Numbered from the stretch's first letter, positions 1-7,953 are shown. The stretch is 64,000 nt of DNA from Haloferax namakaokahaiae (GCF_042663225.1 NZ_JBHTAA010000005.1:744001-808000); one strand, 5' to 3'. The notes: generated by a model from the sequence alone, not told the origin. Numbers and translations are program-made.

Positions 1-1
1 C

Positions 2-301
2 ATCTACGCCGGGTCGTTCGTGAACGTGATTCTGATGCCCGCCCGCCTCGTCGGCTACGTCGCGCTCGCGTACCTCGTCTACGACACCGTCATCGAAGCT
101 TCGGGTGCGGCCGTATCGGGAATCGTCGGGCTTCTCTCCTGCGTCTCCTGTTCGTGGCCCGTACTCGCCTCCATCGCCACGAGCGTCTTCGGGAGCGGAA
201 CCGCGCTCGCGCTCACCGCAACGTCGCTCTCCTACGACCTCTCGACGCTCGTCTTCGTCGTCACCGTCGCCCTGCTCCGATGGCGACCCGGGTTCCGGTA
301 G
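2..301 (+). CDS. C-terminal part of a polytopic membrane protein with a CxxC motif (partial)
   Basis: The gene enters from the left edge, so only about the last 99 residues are visible; frame continues open to base 2. The visible part has roughly three hydrophobic helices with a CVSC pair followed by a Trp-Pro inside or at the edge of the second one, then ends in a short basic tail (RWRPGFR). A membrane-embedded Cys pair suggests redox or metal handling, but I do not recognise a characterised family; similar uncharacterised membrane proteins occur across haloarchaea. It is followed after 60 bases by a SelW-like thiol protein that also carries CxxC, which makes a shared thiol function possible but unproven. 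Confidence 0.7.
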   Translation: MYAGSFVNVILMPARLVGYVALAYLVYDTVIEASGAAVSGIVGLLSCVSCSWPVLASIATSVFGSGTALALTATSLSYDLSTLVFVVTVALLRWRPGFR

Positions 302-331
302 TTCGCTCCAACACCCATCCCCTCCGCCTCG

Positions 332-339
332 TTTTTATT
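332..339 (+). promoter_or_regulatory. TATA-like element of the Rdx gene
   Basis: TTTTTATT centred 26-27 bases before the ATG at 362, the spacing expected of a leaderless haloarchaeal transcript. It shows that the Rdx gene has its own promoter behind the preceding membrane protein gene. Confidence 0.5.
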
Positions 340-361
340 CGTCCGTCGAGAAGAACGGCCA

Positions 362-598
362 ATGACCGCCGTCGAAATCGAATACTGCGTCCCGTGTGGC
401 TTTCTCGACCGCGCGGAGTCGGTCCAACATCACCTGCTGCAACAGTTCGGTCAGCAACTAGAGCGCGTCGCGCTCGTCACCGGCGACGACGGCGTCTTCA
501 CCGTCTCGGTCGATGGCGAGCGCGTGTGGGACAAGACAGAAGACGAGTTCGACCCCGACCTGATTCTCCGGCGGGTCCGACCCCATCTTCGCCCGTGA
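362..598 (+). CDS. Rdx (SelT/SelW/SelH-like) thiol-redox protein
   Basis: 78 residues, the usual size of the SelW-like Rdx family, a small thioredoxin-fold group thought to act on thiols. The family's N-terminal beta-strand-CxxC-helix is clear: EIEYCVPCGF with C9 and C12. The selenocysteine/cysteine position of SelW corresponds to C12 here, so this is the cysteine form. A later VFTVSVDGERVWDK stretch matches the family's second half (gtF-V-v-g..vwsk type strand). The stop TGA (596-598) overlaps the GTG start of the next gene, so the two are translationally coupled. Function in archaea is not established; redox partner unknown. Confidence 0.85.
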   Translation: MTAVEIEYCVPCGFLDRAESVQHHLLQQFGQQLERVALVTGDDGVFTVSVDGERVWDKTEDEFDPDLILRRVRPHLRP

Positions 599-999
599 AG
601 TCACTCGAACACGCGGCTGTCGGTCTCGCCGTCGGCGCGGCCGCGGCGCTCGTGTTGACGCCTCCCGGCGGACTGGCCGCGCTCGTCGTTCTCGCCGTCC
701 TCGTGAGCGTCTTCATCGACCTCGACCACTTCGTGCTCGCCCGCTTCGAGCGCGGTGACTGGTCCAATCTCAGACTCGCGGTGACGAATCCCCGCGTCGG
801 CCTGCTCGAACAGGAGAAAGTGTTCGAAGGCTTCCCCCGAAACTTCGACCTGAAGCGACTGTTGAGTCACCAACTCATCGGTGGCGTCGCAGTCGCTGGA
901 TTGGTGCTGGCGGGAAACGTCCTCCTCGCGGCGTTCGTCGGCGTCGTCGTCTACGCGCACATCGTGTGTGACCTGCTCAGGGATAGCGGGATTGCGTGA
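595..999 (+). CDS. YdjM/DUF457-like membrane-bound metal-dependent hydrolase-related protein
   Basis: 134 residues starting at GTG 595, which overlaps the previous stop codon as GTGA; longer in-frame starts upstream run antisense-like through two other genes and were rejected. Three to four hydrophobic segments. Conserved polar sites of the YdjM-like membrane family (PF04307) are present in order: H near the N-terminus (LEHAAVG), an acidic FIDLDHF motif, a central LLSHQLIGG, and YAHIVCDLL near the end. These His/Asp residues would sit at a membrane metal site. Members are annotated as membrane hydrolases, but a reaction has not been demonstrated for most. Coupled to the Rdx gene. Confidence 0.7.
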   Translation: MKSLEHAAVGLAVGAAAALVLTPPGGLAALVVLAVLVSVFIDLDHFVLARFERGDWSNLRLAVTNPRVGLLEQEKVFEGFPRNFDLKRLLSHQLIGGVAVAGLVLAGNVLLAAFVGVVVYAHIVCDLLRDSGIA

Positions 1000-1011
1000 A
1001 AAGAAGTCCCG

Positions 1012-2034
1012 TTAGTGACCCCAGACCGTGTCGTCTTCCTCGTAGCGGGCGTTCATGATGCGCTCCCACTGGTCGTCCGAAAGGTCCACGTCGGCCGCGC
1101 CGACGTTCTCGCGCATCTGTTCTTCGGTCCGCGCGCCGATGATTGGGACGACCGTCGCCTCGGGATAGTCCATCAGCCAGCGGAGCGAGACCTGCGCGGG
1201 ACTCGCGTCCACTTCGTCGGAGACGGCGCGAATCTCGTCGAGGACGTGCCACCCGCGTTCGGAGACGTAGAATCGCTCGAAGCGCTCGTCGAACGCCCCG
1301 CGCGCGCCGTCGGGGGCGACGTACTTCGTCGGGTCGTCCGGGTCGGCGCGTTCGTACTTGCCGGTCATAAAGCCGCCCGCGAGGGGCGAGTACGGACAGA
1401 CCGCGATGTCTTGGTCGCCGCACACGTCGAGGTACTCTTTCACGTCTTCGTAGTAGCCGGGGTGGAACAGCGGTTGGGTCACGTCGAAGCGGGCGTAGTC
1501 GTGCACGTCGGACTTCCAGAGCGCCTTCGTGAGTTGCCACGCCGCCATCGTCGAGGCACCGAGGTAGTTCACTTTACCGTCCTCGACGAGGCGGTTGAGC
1601 GTCTGAAGCGTCTCCTCGATTGGGGTGTTCTCGTCCCAGCGGTGGATGTAGTAGAGGTCGAGGTAGTCGGTGTCGAGACGGTCGAGCGTGCCCTCGATTT
1701 GGTTGCGGATGTGGGTCCGCGAGAGACCGCGTCCGTTCGGGTTCTCGTCGTCGAAGCCGAAGTAGACCTTCGAGGCGACGACGTAGTCCTCCCTGTCGCG
1801 CTCGGCGAGCCAATTTCCGATGTACTCCTCGGAGGTGCCGTTGGGGTCGCCGTAGACGTTGGCGGTGTCGATGAAGTTCCCGCCGAGTTCGGCGAACGTA
1901 TCGAGCAGGTCGTGGGCTTGCGATTCGTCCGTTTCGAGTACGTCGCCCGTCCGGCGGCCGAAGCGCCACGTCCCGAAGCAGAGTTCGGAGACGCGCGTCC
2001 CGGTCGAACCGAGTTGGCGATAGTCGAGGCTCAT
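1012..2034 (-). CDS. Aldo/keto reductase family oxidoreductase
   Basis: 340 residues from ATG at 2034; a GTG four codons upstream is possible, but a CTTTAGTC TATA-like element at 2058-2065 fits a leaderless start at 2034. The NAD(P)H-dependent aldo/keto reductase barrel is intact: catalytic tetrad D56, Y61, K89 and H131, and a C-terminal cofactor-binding region with VVPIIGART. The sequence resembles the voltage-gated K+ channel beta subunit-like/YhdN branch used on small carbonyls. Substrate not predictable. Monocistronic, convergent with the YdjM-like gene (12 bases apart). Confidence 0.9.
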   Translation of the reverse strand: MSLDYRQLGSTGTRVSELCFGTWRFGRRTGDVLETDESQAHDLLDTFAELGGNFIDTANVYGDPNGTSEEYIGNWLAERDREDYVVASKVYFGFDDENPNGRGLSRTHIRNQIEGTLDRLDTDYLDLYYIHRWDENTPIEETLQTLNRLVEDGKVNYLGASTMAAWQLTKALWKSDVHDYARFDVTQPLFHPGYYEDVKEYLDVCGDQDIAVCPYSPLAGGFMTGKYERADPDDPTKYVAPDGARGAFDERFERFYVSERGWHVLDEIRAVSDEVDASPAQVSLRWLMDYPEATVVPIIGARTEEQMRENVGAADVDLSDDQWERIMNARYEEDDTVWGH

Positions 2035-2084
2035 ACTGAGTGACACGACGGACAGCGACTAAAGGGTGGGAGTTGCGGCGAGAT

Positions 2085-2288
2085 TCAGGACTGGTCGTCT
2101 GTGTCAGGTTCCGCCGTCGAAAGCGGCGGCCCGAGCGGCATTCCCGTGGCGAGCAATCCAATTACCATCAAGGCAAAGCCGAGAGTTTGCCAGCCTGCGT
2201 ACGGGTTCACTAAAATCGCTTGGAGGTGGAGAGTCGCACCGACGATGACGAGCGCAAGCCCGAAGCGTTGGTACATCGAATCGTCCAT
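2085..2288 (-). CDS. Small membrane protein, two helices
   Basis: 67 residues from ATG at 2288; the reading frame extends upstream but codons before this ATG run through the promoter region of the divergent oxidoreductase gene and look non-coding. Two hydrophobic segments (about residues 8-27 and 33-52: FGLALVIVGATLHL, then GFALMVIGLLATG) are followed by an acidic tail ending DTDDQS, typical of haloarchaeal small membrane proteins. No known family recognised. Divergent from the Gfo/Idh/MocA gene with 81 bases between starts. Confidence 0.65.
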   Translation of the reverse strand: MDDSMYQRFGLALVIVGATLHLQAILVNPYAGWQTLGFALMVIGLLATGMPLGPPLSTAEPDTDDQS

Positions 2289-2369
2289 ACACTCACCAAT
2301 CGTGACTGTGTGATAGCATTTCTGGGCCCCGCCCGCAGGCTTTTGCCGAACCCTCACGACATGTGACTC

Positions 2370-3371
2370 ATGTTTCGTGTTGCCGCTATCGGTCTCGGGG
2401 ACCTCGGGATGCTGGAGTGTCGTCTGTTCAACGAGTTGGATGGTGCGCAAATCGTCGCCGGGTCGGACCCGAATCCCGACGCTCGGGACCACTTCGAGTG
2501 GGAGTTCGACGCACCCGCCTACGAAGACGTCGAAGACATGTTGGAGTCTGAGTTTCTCGATGGCGTCACGATTGCCTCACCACACACCAGACACTTCGAC
2601 CACGCGCTCGCGGCAATCGAACACGGCCTGCACGTCCACCTCGAAAAGCCGATGGTGACGGACTTCGGCGGGGCACAGGCGCTCGTGCACCGAGCAGAAG
2701 AGTACGACGTGACGTTCGCGGTGGGATACCAGCGCCACTTCGACCCGAGATTCGTCGAGATTCGACGCCTCATCGACGAGGGACGCATCGGCGACCCACA
2801 CATGGTCATCACGCACCTCGAACAGCAGTGGATTCGCTGGACGAAAGACCAGTGGCGGACCGACCCGTCGCTCTCGGGAGGCGGCCAGTTGTACGACTCG
2901 GGGTCGCACATCCTCGATGCGATGCTCTGGTGTACGCGCTCGACGCCCGTCTCGGTGGCCGCCGCAATCGATGAACAGGGGTACGACGTGGACGTGAACT
3001 CCGCACTCGCCGTCGTCTTGGACAGGGACGGGTCGCGCATCACGGCGAGCGTCGGTGTCTCCGGCGACGGCCAGAGCATCCCGGACCCCGGCGAATCGCT
3101 GCGTGTCCTCGGGAGCGACGGGATGATTTCGTACGACGGCGAGACCATCGAACTGACCGAAGGTGGAATGACCTACCAGACGACGCCGCGAGTCCCGGAG
3201 TTCGAAGCGTTGACCTCGAAGAAACTCCGGAACTTCGTGGACGCCGCCCGCGACGAGGCAGACTTACTCATTCCCGCCGAGGACGGGGTGAAAGTCGTCG
3301 CACTCACCGAGGCGGCCTACGAGTCGGCGACGACGGGCCACCGCGTCAACGTCGATATCGACCACGACTGA
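2370..3371 (+). CDS. Gfo/Idh/MocA family oxidoreductase
   Basis: 333 residues, normal for this NAD(P)-dependent sugar/polyol dehydrogenase family. N-terminal Rossmann fold with GLGDLG at 8-13 and the family EKP motif at 92-94 (HLEKPMVTD); the C-terminal alpha/beta domain contains GGGQLYDSGSHILDAMLW, where D and H form the catalytic pair region. The product acts in the cytoplasm, probably on a sugar, inositol or related polyol; the exact substrate cannot be read. The neighbouring convergent gene is a PQQ-type sugar dehydrogenase, which is suggestive of carbohydrate oxidation but not proof of a shared pathway. Confidence 0.9.
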   Translation: MFRVAAIGLGDLGMLECRLFNELDGAQIVAGSDPNPDARDHFEWEFDAPAYEDVEDMLESEFLDGVTIASPHTRHFDHALAAIEHGLHVHLEKPMVTDFGGAQALVHRAEEYDVTFAVGYQRHFDPRFVEIRRLIDEGRIGDPHMVITHLEQQWIRWTKDQWRTDPSLSGGGQLYDSGSHILDAMLWCTRSTPVSVAAAIDEQGYDVDVNSALAVVLDRDGSRITASVGVSGDGQSIPDPGESLRVLGSDGMISYDGETIELTEGGMTYQTTPRVPEFEALTSKKLRNFVDAARDEADLLIPAEDGVKVVALTEAAYESATTGHRVNVDIDHD

Positions 3372-3429
3372 AATTCAGTCTCGATTGAGTTCGGGCCCCC
3401 AACGGCCGAGTCCCTACGACGGTCCCAGA

Positions 3430-4803
3430 CTACGGCAACGTCACCAGACACAGTTTCCCCGTCGAACCGCCGACGCCGGAGTTGTCGCTCGTACACAGAT
3501 AGAGTTCGCCGCGAGCGTCGCGGCCGAACGCGAGGATGTGCTTTCCGAGACCCGCCTCGTCTACGACGGGAACCTCGACGATGTCCCACGGTTTCGAGTC
3601 ACTGGGCATGGCCGCGAAGAGGCGACCCTGCGCGTTCCAGTCGGCGAAGACGTACGCGCCGTCGAGCGGCGGAACCTCGGCCCCACGATAGACGTATCCG
3701 CCGATGACGGCGATACCGGTCGGCCCGTCGCCGGAGTGGGGGTACTCGATGACCGGGTCGATGAGGGGTTCGTCGTCGGGCGTGGTTCTCGGACAGTCGT
3801 CTGTCCGGAAGCAGTGTGCGCCCTCGCGGACGTTCCAGCCGTAGTTGCCGCCGTTTCGGACGATGCTCACCTCTTCCCACGCGCCTTCGCCCACGTCGGC
3901 GACGTAGAAGTCGTCGCCGTCGAACGAGAAGCGCCACGGATTGCGAAAGCCCCACGCGAACTGTTCTTCGAATTCGCCGCGGCCGACCAGCGGGTTGTCG
4001 TCGGGGATTCCGTAGGGTCGGCCACCGGACTCGCTGTCCACGTCGATGCGGAGGACGCTCCCGAGCAGGTTCTGACTCACGTCTTGCCCGTTGCCGCCAT
4101 CGACGGCGTCGTACCAGTCGTCCACGTGACCGCTTGCGGTGTCGTTGCTGCCGCCGCCGTCGCCGACGCCGACGTAGAGGTAGCCGTCGGGACCGAACGC
4201 GATGGACCCCGCGTTGTGATTCGACTGCGGTTGCGGGATTTCGAGGAGGATACGCTCGGTGTCGGCGGTCACGCTGGTCGCATCGGGTGTGACCGTCAGT
4301 TCACTCAGGACGAACGTGTGGCTGTAACTCGACGGCGTGCCGGGTCGGTTCGGCGCACTGTATCGGAGGTAGAGTTTCCCGTTGTCGCCGAACTCCGGGT
4401 GGAAGGCGACGCCGAGAAAGCCGCGCTCGTCGTACCCACCGATATCGACCACGCGGTCACGAATGTCGAGAAAAGGGGCCTCTCGCTGACCGGTCTCGTC
4501 GTGGAGCCACAACAGGCCGGGCTGGTCCACCACGTACTGTCGCGTGCCCTGGAAGGTAGAGGGGATGGCAACGTCAACAGGAGAGGTGAACCCCGTGCCG
4601 AGCGTGGCAAGCCCGAGTTCCACGTCTTCGAGCGTGTCGGGCATAGTCGGAGGCGTGCCGTCCGTCTCGGCCTGACCGGTTGTCGGCGACTCCGCCGGCC
4701 GTGCAGTCGTCTCTCGTTGCCCATCGGAAAGCCCGAGACACCCAGTTAGGCCACCGATGGTTGCCGTACTACTCACCGTGAGGAAGCGACGCCGAGACCA
4801 CAT
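3430..4803 (-). CDS. Secreted PQQ-type (glucose/sorbosone-like) sugar dehydrogenase, Tat lipoprotein
   Basis: 457 residues from ATG 4803 (an adjacent GTG at 4806 is unlikely). The N-terminus has a twin-arginine motif (RRRFL) and a lipobox GLTGC about 20 residues in, then a Thr/Pro/Glu-rich linker, so it should be exported folded and lipid-anchored outside the cell. The rest is a six-bladed beta-propeller of the soluble quinoprotein glucose dehydrogenase type: ESPQ-like entry, NHNAG with the candidate catalytic His, GPDGYLYVGVGDGG calcium-loop motif, FRNPWRFSFD and GGNYGWN. It would oxidise an aldose or related alcohol using PQQ, if PQQ is available. CTTAAT at 4831-4837 is its likely TATA element. 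Confidence 0.85.
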   Translation of the reverse strand: MWSRRRFLTVSSTATIGGLTGCLGLSDGQRETTARPAESPTTGQAETDGTPPTMPDTLEDVELGLATLGTGFTSPVDVAIPSTFQGTRQYVVDQPGLLWLHDETGQREAPFLDIRDRVVDIGGYDERGFLGVAFHPEFGDNGKLYLRYSAPNRPGTPSSYSHTFVLSELTVTPDATSVTADTERILLEIPQPQSNHNAGSIAFGPDGYLYVGVGDGGGSNDTASGHVDDWYDAVDGGNGQDVSQNLLGSVLRIDVDSESGGRPYGIPDDNPLVGRGEFEEQFAWGFRNPWRFSFDGDDFYVADVGEGAWEEVSIVRNGGNYGWNVREGAHCFRTDDCPRTTPDDEPLIDPVIEYPHSGDGPTGIAVIGGYVYRGAEVPPLDGAYVFADWNAQGRLFAAMPSDSKPWDIVEVPVVDEAGLGKHILAFGRDARGELYLCTSDNSGVGGSTGKLCLVTLP

Positions 4804-4830
4804 CACGCGTATGACATGTACCGGGAACCG

Positions 4831-4837
4831 ATTAAGC
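4831..4837 (-). promoter_or_regulatory. TATA-like element of the sugar dehydrogenase gene
   Basis: On the minus strand this reads CTTAAT, centred about 30 bases upstream of the ATG at 4803. It lies in the 103-base divergent region shared with the ABC transporter operon that starts at 4907. Confidence 0.4.
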
Positions 4838-4906
4838 CTAGTGTAGTTCTCGAAGACCGCTCTCGATTCCGAACCGCTTACCTCCGGCCACGACCCTCAC
4901 CAATCC

Positions 4907-5845
4907 ATGAACGAGGTACTCGTCGCAGCAGACCTCCACAAATCCTACGGCGACGTCACGGCGCTGTCGGGCGTCTCGCTGTCTGTCGCCGAAGGCGAGG
5001 TGTTCGGTCTCATCGGGCCGAACGGCGCGGGGAAGACGACGTTAGTTCGCGCGCTCACCGGAACGACGGCGGTCGATGGCGGGACCGTCTCGCTGCTCGG
5101 CGACGACCCGACCGACGTGGACCGCCAGCGACTCGGCTTACTCCCGCAGGAATTCCGACCCGCCGGACGACTGACCGCCCGCGAACTCATCGACTACTAC
5201 GCCGGTCTGTACGACGACGCCCGCGACACCGACGACTTGCTGGGCGAAGTCGGACTCGCCGACGCCGCGGACACGTGGTACGAGAACCTCTCGGGCGGCC
5301 AACAGCGCCGGGCGTGTATCGCGCTGACGCTCGTCAACGACCCCGACGTGCTGTTTCTCGACGAACCGACCACGGGCATCGACCCGGCGGGTCGCCGCGA
5401 CCTGTGGGCACTCGTCGAACGCCTCGCCGACGGCGGGACCACGGTGTTTCTCACGAGTCACTCGATGGAAGAAGTCGAACGCCTCGCCGACCGAGTAGGC
5501 CTGCTGAACGCGGGCGAACTCGTCACGGTCGGCAGTCCCGACGAGTTGGTCACGGAACACGGCGGCGAGAGCCGCCTCGTCGTCCGCGCCGAGGACGAAT
5601 CCCTCGACTCGGTGGCACTCCCCGACGAGTTCGCAACCAGCGTCCACGGGTCGGAACTCACCATCCACGGCATCGGCCCGCGCGAAATCGGCCCGGCGGT
5701 GGCCGCGCTCGACGACGCCGGTGTCACCTACGAATCGCTCGTCTGGAAGCAACCCGGACTCGAAGAGGTGTACCTCTCGCTGACCGGCGAGCAGTTCGAA
5801 GCGGCGCGTCCCGCGTCTGTCGCGCTCGCGGGAGGTGACCGATGA
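4907..5845 (+). CDS. ABC transporter ATP-binding protein (ABC-2 exporter type)
   Basis: 312 residues. Walker A GPNGAGKTT at 37-45, Q-loop near residue 81 (LLPQEF), signature LSGGQ at 128-132, Walker B LFLDEPTTG at 149-157 and switch His in LTSHSMEE. After the nucleotide-binding domain comes a roughly 90-residue C-terminal domain found in ABC-2/CcmA-type ATPases. Stop overlaps the permease start as ATGA, so the pair forms a coupled operon that exports an unknown substrate (drug, lipid or polymer). Confidence 0.93.
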   Translation: MNEVLVAADLHKSYGDVTALSGVSLSVAEGEVFGLIGPNGAGKTTLVRALTGTTAVDGGTVSLLGDDPTDVDRQRLGLLPQEFRPAGRLTARELIDYYAGLYDDARDTDDLLGEVGLADAADTWYENLSGGQQRRACIALTLVNDPDVLFLDEPTTGIDPAGRRDLWALVERLADGGTTVFLTSHSMEEVERLADRVGLLNAGELVTVGSPDELVTEHGGESRLVVRAEDESLDSVALPDEFATSVHGSELTIHGIGPREIGPAVAALDDAGVTYESLVWKQPGLEEVYLSLTGEQFEAARPASVALAGGDR

Positions 5846-6597
5846 GTTCGCTTCGTCGCGTGCAAGCCGAGTTCGTCGCCTCGTGGCACTCGTTCCTCCG
5901 TCGGCGAACGGCGGTGTTCTTCACGTTCTTCTTCCCCGCGATTATCGTCCTCATCTTCGGGGCGCTCGTGCAGACCCAACCGACCGGCGGCGGTCTCTTC
6001 GCGGAGCCGAAAGAGTACTACATCGCGGGCTACCTCGCCGTGGTCGTGCTCTTCACGCCGCTGTCGCGCGTCGGGAGCACCATCGCGCGACACCGCGAGG
6101 GCAACCGCTTCGAGAAGTTGGCCACGACGCCGCTCAAGCGGAGCGAGTGGCTCCTCGCGCATTCGCTCGTCAACGTCGTCGTCATCGGTCTGGCCGCGCT
6201 CCTGTTGCTCGGCCTGTCGGTGCTCGTCACGGGCGCTGGCGTCCCGCTGGCGCTCTCGACGCTCGCTATCGTCCCCTTCGTCGCGCTCGGCGTGACGCTC
6301 TTCTGCGGACTGGGGTCGATTATCGGCCGCGTCGCCGACTCCCAAGACGGCGTGATTGCCGCGAGCAACGCCATCGCGCTGCCGCTGTTGTTCCTCTCGG
6401 AGACGTTCATCACGCCCGACCTGCTCCCCGCGTGGTTCGTCCCGGCGCTGAACCTCTCGCCGCTTACCTACTTCGCCCGCGGCGTTCGGGCGCTCACCTA
6501 CACCGGTGGCGATTGGGTCGGCAACCTCGTCATTCTCGCCGTGCTGTCGCTTGCGTTCTTCGTCGCCGGCACGCTGGCGATTCCACAGACAGACTGA
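5842..6597 (+). CDS. ABC-2 type transporter permease
   Basis: 251 residues with about six transmembrane helices; the N-terminal helix follows a basic segment (FLRRRTAVFF), and the ABC-2 family pattern of a conserved FFFPAII helix and the late P-LTYFARG-R motif before the last helix is visible. Starts at ATG 5842 inside the ATPase stop region. Works with the preceding ATPase. The stop codon lies within the first unit of a three-copy 15-base repeat (6591-6638). Confidence 0.9.
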   Translation: MSSLRRVQAEFVASWHSFLRRRTAVFFTFFFPAIIVLIFGALVQTQPTGGGLFAEPKEYYIAGYLAVVVLFTPLSRVGSTIARHREGNRFEKLATTPLKRSEWLLAHSLVNVVVIGLAALLLLGLSVLVTGAGVPLALSTLAIVPFVALGVTLFCGLGSIIGRVADSQDGVIAASNAIALPLLFLSETFITPDLLPAWFVPALNLSPLTYFARGVRALTYTGGDWVGNLVILAVLSLAFFVAGTLAIPQTD

Positions 6598-6638
6598 GCG
6601 AGGGGCAGACTGAACGAGGGGATAGACTGAGCAAGGGG
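6591..6638 (+). repeat. Three imperfect 15-base tandem repeats across a stop codon
   Basis: Units AGACTGAGCGAGGGG (6591-6605), AGACTGAACGAGGGG (6607-6621) and AGACTGAGCAAGGGG (6624-6638), separated by 1 and 2 bases. The permease stop TGA (6595-6597) is inside the first unit and is repeated in the others. Confidence 0.8.
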
Positions 6639-6675
6639 TCGAAGATGGGCGTCTCGCGCACCCTCAAACTCAAGC

Positions 6676-6681
6676 CTTAAC
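6676..6681 (+). promoter_or_regulatory. TATA-like element of the 94-residue protein gene
   Basis: CTTAAC lies 26-30 bases before the ATG at 6706, indicating a leaderless transcript separate from the ABC operon. Confidence 0.5.
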
Positions 6682-6705
6682 CGACACCCGTCCCCACGTG
6701 GGGGT

Positions 6706-6990
6706 ATGGTCGAAACTGAGACGTACACCATCGAAGGACCGAACGGAGACACCGAAGACTTCGAACTGCCTGCCGGTCTCGTGGACATCTTCGCCGAACA
6801 GGGCGAGGAAGGCACGAACGTCGTCGCCGACATCGTCGTACAGGCGATGGCACAGCAGGCACACGTCGTCGCCCACCACGGCGAAGGCGAGGGACCGGCG
6901 GACATCGCCGAAATCAACGAGAAGATGGAAGAACTGTTCGAAGACCGCTTCGGCATCTCGCTCGCTGACGCGCTCGGTCACTCGCACTAA
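6706..6990 (+). CDS. Conserved haloarchaeal small acidic protein
   Basis: 94 residues, very acidic, soluble, with a short N-terminal beta-rich part (ETYTIEGPNGDTEDFEL) followed by predicted helices and a histidine-containing end (AHVVAHHGEG and GHSH). I recognise it only as an uncharacterised family widespread in haloarchaea. The His pairs might bind a metal, which would suit its position next to a ZIP metal transporter, but this is conjecture. Own TATA element just upstream. Confidence 0.8.
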   Translation: MVETETYTIEGPNGDTEDFELPAGLVDIFAEQGEEGTNVVADIVVQAMAQQAHVVAHHGEGEGPADIAEINEKMEELFEDRFGISLADALGHSH

Positions 6991-7043
6991 GCGCGAGTTC
7001 CATCGATATTCTTCGTTTTCTTCGCACCGCGAGCGACGGCCAT

Positions 7044-7841
7044 TCAGATAAACGCGAGGGGAATCATGATACCGAACCCGGCGACCAACCCCGCGATGAG
7101 TTCCGGTTTCCCGCCGCTCGGGAGGCGTTTTCCGAGTTCGAGCGCCTCGGGGATGAACTCGGTGAGCACGAGGTACACCATCGCGCCCGCGGCGAAGCCG
7201 AAACCGAACGGGAGGAACTCCCGGGCGATACGGACGAAGTAGTACGCGATGACCGCGCCGATGGGTTGCGGAAGGCTGGAGAAGATAGCCCACCAGACCA
7301 TCTTCCAGTTGGAAACCTTCATCGAGCGCAGCGGAATCGAGATAGCGAGTCCCTCCGGGATGTTGTGGATGGAGATGGCGATGGTCATGAACACGGCTAA
7401 GAGGGGAACGGCGAGTCCGAACAGTTGGATGCCCCCGTCGAGACCGAGGTCAGCGAAGGAGACGCCGATGGCGACGCCCTCGGGGAAACTGTGGACCGTG
7501 AGGATACCGAGAATCAACAGGAGTTTGCGGAAGTCGGCTTCCTCGTAGTTCTGCGGGTCAACTTCGGCACCCTCGATGACGTTGTGGGCGACGACGACGA
7601 GAACCACTCCCGCGAGGAGACCGACTCCTAACTGGAATGGGGTACCGTTGGCGAGCCCCTCAGAAATCAGCCCGAAGATAGACGCCGAGACCATGATGCC
7701 CGAGGCAATGCCCCAGAGCGCCACGTTCCAGCGGTCGCTCACGTCCGAGAAGAAGAAAAACGGGACCGCGCCGATTCCCGTCGCAATGGCGGTGATTAGC
7801 CCCGCGACGAAGACGAACGCGAGCGCGGTGAGTTGCTCCAT
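7044..7841 (-). CDS. ZIP family divalent metal transporter
   Basis: 265 residues with eight hydrophobic segments. The ZIP signature helices are evident: TVHSFPEGVAIGVSF and ISIHNIPEGLAISIPL, the paired H-x-x-P-E-G motifs that form the binuclear metal site in the GufA/ZIP subfamily, plus VVAHNVIEGAE earlier. It should move zinc, iron, manganese or a similar ion into the cytoplasm. Start supported by a GATAAA element (minus strand TTTATC) 24-29 bases upstream. Two near-identical inverted 16-base boxes sit further upstream (7891-7907 and 7938-7953) and probably confer metal-responsive control. Confidence 0.9.
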   Translation of the reverse strand: MEQLTALAFVFVAGLITAIATGIGAVPFFFFSDVSDRWNVALWGIASGIMVSASIFGLISEGLANGTPFQLGVGLLAGVVLVVVAHNVIEGAEVDPQNYEEADFRKLLLILGILTVHSFPEGVAIGVSFADLGLDGGIQLFGLAVPLLAVFMTIAISIHNIPEGLAISIPLRSMKVSNWKMVWWAIFSSLPQPIGAVIAYYFVRIAREFLPFGFGFAAGAMVYLVLTEFIPEALELGKRLPSGGKPELIAGLVAGFGIMIPLAFI

Positions 7842-7864
7842 ACCGGTGGTACGATTCAGACGCC

Positions 7865-7870
7865 GATAAA
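7865..7870 (-). promoter_or_regulatory. TATA-like element of the ZIP transporter gene
   Basis: Minus-strand TTTATC 24-29 bases before the ATG at 7841, matching a leaderless promoter. Confidence 0.55.
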
Positions 7871-7890
7871 CATTATCATATTTCAGACAA

Positions 7891-7953
7891 TTTTGGCCTG
7901 CCTAAAATCGAAACGTTCGATATTCGTAGTTCTGAGGTTTAGTCAGGCCAAAA
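7891..7953. promoter_or_regulatory. Two DtxR-like boxes upstream of the ZIP gene
   Basis: Box 1 at 7891-7907 reads TTTTGGCCTGCCTAAAA. Box 2 at 7938-7953 reads, on the minus strand, TTTTGGCCTGACTAAA. They agree at 15 of 16 positions and are in opposite orientation. Each is itself an imperfect dyad (TTTTGG and CCTAAA arms), the general shape of DtxR/IdeR/MntR-family operators. Location 50 to 112 bases before the ZIP start suggests metal-dependent regulation; the regulator is not in this window. Confidence 0.5.

Noticed and set aside
1012..2046. GTG start at 2046 for the aldo/keto reductase
   Set aside because: TATA-like CTTTAGTC at 2058-2065 fits ATG 2034, and the extra four residues are not part of the family's N-terminus.
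3385..4749. Long plus-strand ORF antisense to the sugar dehydrogenase
   Set aside because: Mirror frame of a high-GC gene; the minus-strand protein has Tat signal, lipobox and propeller motifs.
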